64,000 nucleotides of DNA from Flavisericum labens (GTDB lineage: Bacteria; Bacteroidota; Bacteroidia; Flavobacteriales; Flavobacteriaceae), in contig NZ_JBJJBQ010000010.1 of NCBI RefSeq assembly GCF_045446075.1, forward strand, positions 69,618 through 133,617, given 5' to 3'. Made by a program: the position numbers and the translations under genes. Shown here in pieces: positions 25,605-33,536 of this stretch. The notes under the pieces are model-generated. The model did no database searches, had not been told where the DNA came from, and saw nothing but the letters and a program-made list of their open reading frames with translations. Within the stretch, counting starts at the first letter, position 1. Every line of letters begins with the position of its first letter.

Positions 25605-28160
25605 ATGAAAGCAGAACTTGCCAAAACTTCACTTAAAATTTTCACACAAGAAGAAGCGTTTAACGCTAGTCTGGAATATTTTAATAATGATGATTTAGCG
25701 GCGCGTGTTTGGTTAAACAAATATGCACTTAAAGATTCAGAAGGAAATATTTATGAGCTTACCCCTAACGATATGCACAGACGTATCGCTAAAGAAATTG
25801 CGCGTGTTGAGACTAAATACGCCAATCCGCTATCTGAGGATGATGTGTTCAATCTAATTAAAGATTTTAAATACATTGTGCCACAGGGCAGTCCAATGGC
25901 AGGAATTGGTAATCCGTTTCAAATTGCTTCCCTTTCAAACTGTTTTGTAATTGGCAACGCCGGAGATTCAGATTCTTACGGTGGCATCATGAAAATTGAC
26001 CAAGAGCAAGTTCAGCTTATGAAACGCCGTGGGGGTGTAGGGCACGATTTGTCGCATATTCGTCCAAAAGGTTCTGCTGTAAAAAATTCAGCTTTAACAT
26101 CAACGGGGATTGTACCCTTTATGGAGCGCTATTCAAATTCAACGCGCGAGGTGGCACAAGATGGAAGACGTGGTGCATTAATGCTTTCGGTTTCAATTAA
26201 TCATCCAGATTCTGAAGATTTTATCAATGCCAAATTAGAACAAGGAAAAGTAACTGGAGCCAACGTTTCTGTTAGGATTGATGACCATTTTATGAAAGCT
26301 GTTAAAGACGGTGGTGAGTATGTACAAAAATATCCTGTGTTTAGTGATAATCCGAAAGTTTCAAAAAGTGTCGATGCCACATCACTTTGGAAAAAAATAG
26401 TGCATAATGCATGGAAGTCAGCCGAACCCGGTATTTTGTTTTGGGATACCATAATCAATGAGTCGGTTCCAGATTGCTATGCAGATTTAGGTTATAAAAC
26501 AGTGTCAACCAATCCATGTGGTGAAATACCCTTATGTCCATACGACTCTTGTAGGCTTTTGGCCATCAACTTGTTTTCTTATGTAGAAAACCCGTTTACC
26601 GAAAAGGCTGCCTTTAATTTCGAACTGTTTAAAAAACATGTGGCTGCAGCACAACGTATTATGGACGATATTATCGATTTGGAATTAGAAAAAATTGATA
26701 AAATCCTAAAAAAGATTGATGAAGACCCTGAATTGGATGAAGTTAAATCGACCGAACGTAATTTGTGGTTAAATATTCAAAAAAAGGCTCAAGAAGGACG
26801 TAGAACGGGAGTTGGCATAACGGGTGAAGGCGATATGTTGGCCGCGCTTGGTATTCAGTATGGAAGTAAAGCAGGTAATGCGTTTTCTTTGGAAGTTCAT
26901 AAAACTATTGCTATCGAAGCTTATCGTGCTTCTATACATTTAGCAAAAGAGCGTGGCCCATTTACGATTTTTGATACGAAACGCGAAAAGGACAATCCGT
27001 TTATTAATAGGTTAAAAGATGCCGATAGCCAGTTGTATTACGAAATGATGGAATATGGTCGTAGAAATATTGCGCTACTAACCATCGCGCCAACAGGGAC
27101 TACAAGTTTGATGACACAAACGACATCGGGAATTGAGCCTGTTTTTATGCCCGTTTATAAGCGAAGAAGAAAAGTAAATCCTAACGACAAAGATGTACGT
27201 GTAGATTTTATTGATGAGGTAGGAGATTCTTGGGAAGAATATGTGGTATTCCATCACCGATTTAAACAGTGGATGGAAGTAAACAACATTGATACCTCCA
27301 AAAATTATTCGCAGGAAGATATTAATGCGCTGATAAAAAAATCGCCATATTATAAAGCAACATCCAACGATGTGGATTGGTTGAGTAAGGTAAGTATGCA
27401 AGGAGCCATCCAAAAGTGGGTGGATCATTCCATTAGTGTTACCATCAATTTGCCAAACGATGTTTCGGAAGATTTGGTTGGTGAATTGTACCTAAAGGCT
27501 TGGGAAGTAGGTTGTAAAGGTGTAACGGTTTATAGAGATGGATCAAGGTCAGGGGTTTTGATTTCCAATGATGATAAAAAGGAAGAAACATCTGAAGATA
27601 CATTGACAACTTTCCCAACAAAGCGTCCTCAAGTGTTAGAGGCTGATGTGGTTCGTTTTCAAAATAACAAAGAAAAATGGATTGCTTTTATTGGTTTGAT
27701 AGATGATAAACCCTATGAAATATTTACAGGTTTGGCTGATGATGAAGATGGTATTTTAATTCCGCGTTGGGCGAATAACGGACTCATTATAAAACATCGA
27801 AATGAAGATGGTACCAAACGTTACGATTTTCAATATGAGAACAAAAGAGGTTATAAAACCACTATTGAAGGACTGTCCCATAAGTTCAATCCAGAATTTT
27901 GGAATTACGCTAAGTTGATTTCAAGTACGTTGCGACACGGAATGCCTATTGATAAAATTGTTGATTTAATAAACAGTTTGCAGCTCGACAGCGAATCTAT
28001 TAATACATGGAAGAATGGTGTAGTTCGTGCCTTAAAACGTTATGTTGAAGACGGTACTCAAGCCAAAGGTCAGAGGTGCGAAAATTGCAAATCTGAAAAT
28101 TTAATTTATCAGGAAGGTTGCTTAACCTGTAAGGATTGCGGGTCTTCTAAATGTGGATAA
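25605..28160 (+). CDS. nrdJ: Class II adenosylcobalamin-dependent ribonucleotide reductase
   Basis: Makes deoxyribonucleotides using adenosylcobalamin as the radical source, 851 aa in one chain. SLSNCFVIGN holds the N-terminal redox Cys, NPCGEIPLCPYDSCRL the thiyl-radical Cys region, and APTGTTSLMTQTTSGIEPVF the radical-domain finger. The C-terminal tail CENCKSENLIYQEGCLTCKDCGSSKCG (broken here by pairs CxxC) is the zinc-ribbon and CxxxxC-like re-reduction tail. No cobalamin riboswitch is visible in the 183-bp leader. A bidirectional terminator follows. Confidence 0.93.
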   Translation: MKAELAKTSLKIFTQEEAFNASLEYFNNDDLAARVWLNKYALKDSEGNIYELTPNDMHRRIAKEIARVETKYANPLSEDDVFNLIKDFKYIVPQGSPMAGIGNPFQIASLSNCFVIGNAGDSDSYGGIMKIDQEQVQLMKRRGGVGHDLSHIRPKGSAVKNSALTSTGIVPFMERYSNSTREVAQDGRRGALMLSVSINHPDSEDFINAKLEQGKVTGANVSVRIDDHFMKAVKDGGEYVQKYPVFSDNPKVSKSVDATSLWKKIVHNAWKSAEPGILFWDTIINESVPDCYADLGYKTVSTNPCGEIPLCPYDSCRLLAINLFSYVENPFTEKAAFNFELFKKHVAAAQRIMDDIIDLELEKIDKILKKIDEDPELDEVKSTERNLWLNIQKKAQEGRRTGVGITGEGDMLAALGIQYGSKAGNAFSLEVHKTIAIEAYRASIHLAKERGPFTIFDTKREKDNPFINRLKDADSQLYYEMMEYGRRNIALLTIAPTGTTSLMTQTTSGIEPVFMPVYKRRRKVNPNDKDVRVDFIDEVGDSWEEYVVFHHRFKQWMEVNNIDTSKNYSQEDINALIKKSPYYKATSNDVDWLSKVSMQGAIQKWVDHSISVTINLPNDVSEDLVGELYLKAWEVGCKGVTVYRDGSRSGVLISNDDKKEETSEDTLTTFPTKRPQVLEADVVRFQNNKEKWIAFIGLIDDKPYEIFTGLADDEDGILIPRWANNGLIIKHRNEDGTKRYDFQYENKRGYKTTIEGLSHKFNPEFWNYAKLISSTLRHGMPIDKIVDLINSLQLDSESINTWKNGVVRALKRYVEDGTQAKGQRCENCKSENLIYQEGCLTCKDCGSSKCG

Positions 28161-28180
28161 ACTACAGTTAAATCCAGCAT

Positions 28181-28212
28181 AAAAAAGGAAGCCCAAAAGG
28201 CTTCTTTTTTTA
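28181..28212. terminator. Bidirectional terminator between nrdJ and the ABC pseudogene
   Basis: The arm AAAAAAGGAAGCC pairs with GGCTTCTTTTTT around a CAAAA loop (one G-T pair). It serves the convergent transcripts. Confidence 0.85.
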
Positions 28213-28213
28213 T

Positions 28214-28869
28214 TTAATCAAAAGTGCCAAAACTAACATATTTGTAATCTTCAAGCTCTTTCAAATCATTGACTTTTTTTGAACTACCGTTTTTTAATAA
28301 ATAAATGTTATCCGATATACCAATTATATGACGGTACATGTGGTCGGTTATAATAATAGCTTTATACTTTTTCTCTTCTTTTATAATTTGATTTATTTTT
28401 TTCAATATACAGAGGTTCTAAATGAGAAAACGGTTCATCTAAAAGCACTATTCCTCTATTCATTTTTAAAACAATATATGTTTCAACAAGGCGACGTTCT
28501 CCTCCCGGTAATGTGTTGAAATTTTGTGTTTTATAAACTTTAAAGTTTTTAAAAATGTTGGTAAAGTCGCACCATGATATATTAAAAAGGTTAAAGATTT
28601 TTTTTAATTTATAACTCTGCGGTATAAAATTGTTTTGGGGTAAATATCCTGCCATTTTTTTTGGTATAAAGGCTTTAAAATGGGTTTGCCGTTTATTCGT
28701 ATAAGTTTGTATTTTGGTTTGAGGGTTCCAAATATAATATTCAGTAAACAACTTTTTCCGCAGCCATTACTTCCAAGCATACCCGTAACCTTTCCTATTT
28801 CAGATATATGCCACTTAAAATGCGTTTTTCTTTAAAGGAAAGTTCAACATTATCGATTTCGATCGTCAT
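28214..28869 (-). pseudogene. Frameshifted ABC transporter ATP-binding protein
   Basis: Read piecewise in three frames, the - strand gives a full small ABC ATPase: a start MTIEIDNVELSFKEKRILSG (28869), Walker A GMLGSNGCGKS (near 28775), Q-loop GYLPQNN, signature LPGGERR and Walker B GIVLLDEPFSHLEPL, then the switch region IIITDHMYRHIIGISDNIYLL to the stop at 28214. The reading breaks near 28800 (at CTGAAATAGG), at an A8 tract near 28653-28660 (one base short) and at an A7 tract near 28395-28401 (one base long). Either it is a decayed gene or sequencing indels are present. It overlaps the upstream membrane-protein stop by 4 nt. Confidence 0.8.
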
Positions 28870-29153
28870 ACGAATTCTTTCAAGATTAAAAGGAAAGGTA
28901 AAGAAAAAACGATGTCAATTATAAACAATAAAGAAAACAATTTGAATGATGAAAATCCTAAGTTTTTGTAAAACAATAGTTTGCGTTTAGCAGAGGTTTC
29001 ATTCATTAAATACCATAAAAGATTGACCAATAAAAGCTTTACTATAATTATAGGTATAATATCAAACTTCAAAAAAGAAAGCACGGTATTGATACCTAAC
29101 GACCAAATAATAAAAGGCCTGTAAAAAACGTATATGGAAAATAATTGTTGCAT
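28866..29153 (-). CDS. Small integral membrane protein, partner of the ABC ATPase remnant
   Basis: A 95 aa protein, mostly hydrophobic, with about three membrane segments (IIWSLGINTVLSFL, IIPIIIVKLLLVNLLWYLM and LFSLLFIIDIVFSLPFLLIL). Its stop overlaps the ATPase start (ATGA), so the two formed a translationally coupled pair. It may be the membrane part of a small ABC exporter. No family is recognised with certainty. If the ATPase is dead, this gene is probably nonfunctional too. It is divergent from prfA. Confidence 0.6.
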   Translation of the reverse strand: MQQLFSIYVFYRPFIIWSLGINTVLSFLKFDIIPIIIVKLLLVNLLWYLMNETSAKRKLLFYKNLGFSSFKLFSLLFIIDIVFSLPFLLILKEFV

Positions 29154-29272
29154 AGGTAAGTACCATAACGCTCTAAGCGCAAAGATTATTTTAGCAATCG
29201 TGTATAACGCGGCTTTGCGAGCATGGTAAATTGATAAATTATCGTATTTTTGGTTCCCAATAAAAAAGGCAG

Positions 29273-30349
29273 ATGTTAGAGAAATTACAAATAGTAAAAC
29301 AACGTTTTGATGAGGTTAGCGATTTAATTATCCAGCCCGATATTATTTCAGACCAGAAGCGTTATGTGGATTTGAATAGGGAGTACAAAGATTTGAGAAT
29401 CTTGATGGACAAGCGTGAGCAATACATCGAACTGACCAATAATTTAGCTGAGGCCGAAGAAATAATTGCCGACGGCAGTGACCCAGAAATGGTTGAAATG
29501 GCCAAAATGCAATACGACGAGGCTAAAGAAGGAATCCCGAAATTGGAAGAAGAAATAAAAGTACTTTTAATACCTAAAGATCCTGAGGATACTAAAAACG
29601 CTGTAGTAGAATTACGTGCTGGAACAGGTGGTGATGAGGCTAGTATATTTGCAGGAGATTTATTTAGAATGTATACTAAATATTGTGAAGGCAAAGGTTG
29701 GCGTGTTGATACGGTAGATTTTAGTGAAGGTACCAATGGTGGTTTTAAAGAAATTCAGTTTGAGGTTTCGGGTGATGATGTTTATGGAACCCTAAAATTT
29801 GAAGCTGGTGTACACCGTGTACAACGTGTGCCACAAACCGAGACCCAAGGCCGTGTACATACCAGTGCCGCGACCGTTATGGTGTTTCCGGAAGCCGAAG
29901 AGTTTGATGTGGAAATAAACCCGAAAGATGTACGAATTGATTATTTCTGTTCGTCAGGTCCAGGTGGGCAGTCGGTAAACACTACCTATTCGGCCGTACG
30001 TTTAACACATGAGCCAACGGGTTTAGTGGCGCAGTGCCAAGATCAAAAATCGCAGCATAAAAATAAAGAAAAGGCTTTTAAGGTATTGCGTTCGCGCTTA
30101 TACGATTTAGAGTTGGCCAAAAAGCAGGAAGAAGATGCGGCAAAGCGTGGAAGTATGGTAAGCAGTGGTGACAGGAGCGCAAAAATTAGAACCTACAATT
30201 ATCCGCAAGGTCGTGTAACCGACCACAGAATTGGGTTGACGCTTTACGATTTGCAAAATATTGTAAATGGTGATATTCAAAAAATAATAGATGAGTTGCA
30301 ATTAGCTGAAAATACTGAAAAGTTAAAGGCTGGTGACGATACCAACTGA
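29273..30349 (+). CDS. prfA: Peptide chain release factor 1
   Basis: Terminates translation at UAA/UAG, 358 aa. The domain-3 motif SSGPGGQSVNTTYSAVRLTH contains GGQ, which enters the peptidyl-transferase centre. The anticodon-like tripeptide lies in the preceding domain 2, where the conserved segment RVQRVPQTETQGRVHTSAATV is readable; RF1-type PxT is PQT in this segment's neighbourhood. A TATTTTTG -7-like element precedes the gene. It is followed 17 nt later by pyrF, forming a two-gene operon. Confidence 0.96.
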   Translation: MLEKLQIVKQRFDEVSDLIIQPDIISDQKRYVDLNREYKDLRILMDKREQYIELTNNLAEAEEIIADGSDPEMVEMAKMQYDEAKEGIPKLEEEIKVLLIPKDPEDTKNAVVELRAGTGGDEASIFAGDLFRMYTKYCEGKGWRVDTVDFSEGTNGGFKEIQFEVSGDDVYGTLKFEAGVHRVQRVPQTETQGRVHTSAATVMVFPEAEEFDVEINPKDVRIDYFCSSGPGGQSVNTTYSAVRLTHEPTGLVAQCQDQKSQHKNKEKAFKVLRSRLYDLELAKKQEEDAAKRGSMVSSGDRSAKIRTYNYPQGRVTDHRIGLTLYDLQNIVNGDIQKIIDELQLAENTEKLKAGDDTN

Positions 30350-30366
30350 ATGAAAAAACAGATCAA

Positions 30367-31182
30367 GTGACCACAGCCGAATTAGTAAACCAAATCCAGA
30401 AAAAAAAATCCTTTCTATGTATTGGTCTGGATGTCGATTTAAATAAAATCCCTCAACATCTTTTAAAAGAAGAGGACCCTATTTTTGCGTTTAATAAAGC
30501 CATTATAGATGCTACGCACCATTTGTGTGTAGCCTATAAACCCAATACGGCGTTTTACGAAGCTTATGGTTTAAAAGGCTGGAAAGCACTCGAACAAACG
30601 ATTAATTACATTAACGAAAGATATCCAGAAATTTTTACCATTGCCGATGCCAAGCGTGGTGATATAGGCAATACAAGTACCATGTATGCGAAAGCGTTTT
30701 TAGAAGATTTAGCCTTCGATTCGGTTACTGTGGCTCCGTATATGGGAAAGGATTCGGTTGAGCCTTTTTTAGCTTTTGAAAATAAGCATACTATTTTATT
30801 GGCATTAACATCCAATGAAGGGGCCTTCGATTTTCAAACCAAAACCATTGAAAACAAGGAGCTGTACAAATATGTTTTGGAAACTTCAAAAACATGGCAA
30901 AATGCCCAAAACTTAATGTATGTTGTTGGTGCTACAAAAGCGGAGTATTTGGCCGATATCAGACAAATTATACCCGATAGCTTTTTGCTGGTTCCTGGGG
31001 TTGGTGCCCAAGGTGGTAACTTGCAAGACGTGTGCAAATACGGTATGAACAAAAATATTGGTTTGCTCATTAATTCGTCAAGGGGTATTATTTACGCTTC
31101 TGATAGTGCAGAATTCGCCCAGGCTGCGGCAAATAAAGCAGAAGAACTTCAAAAAGAAATGCAGATTATATTATCTAAATAG
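30367..31182 (+). CDS. pyrF: Orotidine-5'-phosphate decarboxylase
   Basis: The last step of UMP synthesis, 271 aa (type 2/archaeal-like length found in Bacteroidota). The start is GTG at 30367; no in-frame ATG lies upstream and the family N-terminus (LVNQIQKKKSFLCIGLDVDLNKIP) begins just after it. The catalytic motif DAKRGDIGNTS (Asp-Lys pair) is present, as are VTVAPYMGKDSVEPFL and the phosphate-binding VPGVGAQGG. Probably cotranscribed with prfA. Confidence 0.95.
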   Translation: MTTAELVNQIQKKKSFLCIGLDVDLNKIPQHLLKEEDPIFAFNKAIIDATHHLCVAYKPNTAFYEAYGLKGWKALEQTINYINERYPEIFTIADAKRGDIGNTSTMYAKAFLEDLAFDSVTVAPYMGKDSVEPFLAFENKHTILLALTSNEGAFDFQTKTIENKELYKYVLETSKTWQNAQNLMYVVGATKAEYLADIRQIIPDSFLLVPGVGAQGGNLQDVCKYGMNKNIGLLINSSRGIIYASDSAEFAQAAANKAEELQKEMQIILSK

Positions 31183-31324
31183 ACGCACCCCTAAAATCTT
31201 TTGAGTATTCAACCTTGGTGGCATCGTCAACAAAATTGGAGATTCGGTTTTCTAAATCCTTTAAGCTAACTAGCTTGTTGAGGTTGGGTTTAATTTTGCC
31301 CACTTTGCAAAAATGTGTATTCAT
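31175..31324 (-). CDS. Small hypothetical protein, 49 aa, overlapping the pyrF 3' end
   Basis: An ATG at 31324 opens 49 codons on the - strand, ending 8 nt inside pyrF. The product MNTHFCKVGKIKPNLNKLV... has an ordinary soluble composition and reads like a real short helical protein (SLKDLENRISNFVDDATKVEYSKDF). It lies downstream of and on the same strand as the 65 aa Lacal_2735-type gene. No family is recognised; a chance ORF is possible. Confidence 0.4.
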   Translation of the reverse strand: MNTHFCKVGKIKPNLNKLVSLKDLENRISNFVDDATKVEYSKDFRGASI

Positions 31325-31400
31325 AATGTTCCTTTTATATACAAAATACGTATAAAACCCTTATTTAGATGTTATTACAGTGTTAAGGAATTGATAAAAA

Positions 31401-31598
31401 TCAAACAGCCGTTTTTTTCTCGTCGCGGTAAAAGTATTTGAGCTTATTTAATTTATTGAGAAGTTTGATGGCTTTGTATTCTGAAATATCGCTTAAAGCA
31501 GAATCTGTTTGTCTTAAATTATAGGCTTGTTCAACCAAAGATTTGTACTGTTTCTTTAATTTGTCTTGACGACTTTTTATTTGGTCAAATCTTTTCAT
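31401..31598 (-). CDS. Lacal_2735 family small helical protein
   Basis: A 65 aa Lys-rich, fully helical protein (MKRFDQIKSRQDKLKKQYKSLVEQAYNL.., with a repeated heptad look). It matches the small flavobacterial family named after Lacal_2735, related to DUF6435. The function is unknown. No signal peptide is seen. The length is complete and both ends are natural. Confidence 0.65.
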   Translation of the reverse strand: MKRFDQIKSRQDKLKKQYKSLVEQAYNLRQTDSALSDISEYKAIKLLNKLNKLKYFYRDEKKTAV

Positions 31599-31722
31599 TA
31601 ATAGTTGGTTAACAAGTACTTAAATATACATTATTTAGTTCGGATTTAAAAACAGAACAGCTCCTTTATCATTCGATAAACAAAAAACGGATCAGTTATC
31701 AGTTTAAAGGGCTTTTGGGAAT

Positions 31723-31752
31723 GCAAAAAGCCAAATACAAAAGTATCTGGCT
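31723..31752 (-). terminator. Terminator after the DUF4197 gene
   Basis: AGCCAAATAC (31729-31738) pairs with GTATCTGGCT (31743-31752) with one mismatch and an AAAA loop. On the - strand a TTTTT run follows. It lies 26 nt after the DUF4197 stop. Confidence 0.75.
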
Positions 31753-31777
31753 AAGTGTTGAAATTTTGATATAAATA

Positions 31778-32482
31778 TTAATCTTGTAAAGCGAAAACTT
31801 TTCGTAATAAATCGGTTGTTCTAGAAGACAGTTTTGTTCTTATTTCTTTTTCTTCAACTGAAATCATGGTAAAAACACCTTCTAGAGCTTCCCCTGTTAC
31901 ATAATCAGTTAAATCAGGGTTTACATCATTTGTAAAAGGGATGTTGTTGTATTTAGTAATTAAGTTGTTCCAAATATCATCGGCACCCACTTTACTAAAT
32001 GAGTTTTTAATTACCGGATTGAATTTGTTATAAAGTGCTGTTTGCGTTTTCGAAGTTAAATATTGCGTAGCGGCGTTATCATTTCCTAGCAGTATATTTT
32101 TGGCATCGGCAAACGTAATACCTTTAACCGCATCAATAAAAATAGGAGTGGCTTCTTTTACAGCATCTTCTGCAGCTCTGTTGAGTACTTTTAGCCCTTC
32201 ATCTGCTAATTTACTAAGCCCAATGTCTCGAAGTGTTTTGTCTACTTTTTGTAATTCATCCGGTAAAAGAATTTTAACCAAGTCGTTTTTATAAAAACCA
32301 TCGGTTTGGGTAAGTTTGGTAACTTGTTTGTCTATACCAAAGTCTAAAGCTTGCCTAAGTCCAGAGGCGATTTGGTCATTTCCTATAGTTTCTCCTTGCG
32401 GTAATTGGTTAACTACTTGTTGTAGCTCGGCACAGGCCGTTAAATTTAAAATGAAAATGAATGCTAAAAATTTACGTATCAT
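31778..32482 (-). CDS. DUF4197 lipoprotein
   Basis: A 234 aa protein. MIRKFLAFIFILNLTAC is a lipoprotein signal with lipidated Cys17 (TAC, a degenerate lipobox), so it is membrane-anchored in the periplasm. The DUF4197 body is all-helical, e.g. IASGLRQALDFGIDKQVTKL and GITFADAKNILLGNDNAATQYL. The family is widespread, with no known activity. It is monocistronic with its own terminator. Confidence 0.88.
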   Translation of the reverse strand: MIRKFLAFIFILNLTACAELQQVVNQLPQGETIGNDQIASGLRQALDFGIDKQVTKLTQTDGFYKNDLVKILLPDELQKVDKTLRDIGLSKLADEGLKVLNRAAEDAVKEATPIFIDAVKGITFADAKNILLGNDNAATQYLTSKTQTALYNKFNPVIKNSFSKVGADDIWNNLITKYNNIPFTNDVNPDLTDYVTGEALEGVFTMISVEEKEIRTKLSSRTTDLLRKVFALQD

Positions 32483-32538
32483 AGTATTTGGGTTAATGAT
32501 TAGAGGATTGAAATTTACAAAATTAAAATAGGGAAACG

Positions 32539-33393
32539 TTAAGAGAAAATAACCGTCTTATTATTATATACCATAACCTTACGGTTGGAATGAAGTTTTA
32601 CCGCATTGGCAAGTACTATTTTTTCTAAATCACGCCCTTTAGCAATTAAATCAGAAATGGAATGTGCATGAGTAACACGCGTAACATCTTGCTCAATAAT
32701 AGGACCGGCATCCAATTCCTCGGTTACATAATGACTAGTGGCTCCAATAATTTTTACGCCGCGTTTGTATGCTGAATGGTAAGGTTTGGCACCGACAAAA
32801 GCAGGTAAAAACGAATGGTGAATGTTAATAATTTTATTAGGGTACTTGTCAATTAATTTACTGGAAACAATCTGCATATATCTGGCAAGTACGATAAAAT
32901 TAATTTTGTGCTTTTCCAAGAGTTCTAATTGTTTTTCTTCAGCAGCGGTTTTAGTGTCTTTGGTTACCGGAATATGGTAAAACGGAATGTTAAAATTATC
33001 AGCTATAGATTTTAAAGTATTATGGTTACTAATGATAAAGGGAATCTCTAAATTAAGTTCACCCGAATTGTAACGCCCCAATAAATCGTACAAACAATGG
33101 TCGTATTTCGAAATAAAAAGGGCCATTTTAGGTTTGTTTTCAGAAGAATATATGCGCCATTTCATCTTAAATACTTGGGCTATATTTGCTTTAAATTCAG
33201 CTTTAAAAACTTCTGTGTCAAAAGCATGTTCAATAAATTCGCTTTCCAAGCGCATAAAGAATATATTTTGCTCCCTATCGACATGTTGGTCTATGTAAAC
33301 GATATTACCTTGGTTTTCGGCGATAAAACTAGTCACAGAAGCAATAATGTTTGGGCGGTCTTTGCAATTAATTAAAATGGTAATCTTGTTCAT
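32539..33393 (-). CDS. purU: Formyltetrahydrofolate deformylase
   Basis: Hydrolyses 10-formyl-THF to formate and THF, balancing the one-carbon pool, 284 aa. The N-terminal ACT domain (ILINCKDRPNIIASVTSFI) is followed by the formyltransferase fold (YMQIVSSKLIDKYPNKIINIHHSFLPAFVGAKPYHSAYKRGVKIIGATSHYV), with catalytic Asn/His/Asp in the INIHHS and ELDAGPII segments. Its C1 pool is shared with Fmt and purine synthesis, both also represented in the window. It is divergent from icmF. Confidence 0.93.
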   Translation of the reverse strand: MNKITILINCKDRPNIIASVTSFIAENQGNIVYIDQHVDREQNIFFMRLESEFIEHAFDTEVFKAEFKANIAQVFKMKWRIYSSENKPKMALFISKYDHCLYDLLGRYNSGELNLEIPFIISNHNTLKSIADNFNIPFYHIPVTKDTKTAAEEKQLELLEKHKINFIVLARYMQIVSSKLIDKYPNKIINIHHSFLPAFVGAKPYHSAYKRGVKIIGATSHYVTEELDAGPIIEQDVTRVTHAHSISDLIAKGRDLEKIVLANAVKLHSNRKVMVYNNKTVIFS

Positions 33394-33536
33394 TCATTCT
33401 TAATTTAGGAGCTAAAAATAATGTAAATATTATTGAGGTTAAATTTAGGTTGATAATTTTAGATAATTTTATGTAAACCCCTTATTTTTTTGAATATTTC
33501 TTAAATTGCACTAGAGTATTTTAATATTTTTTATGA

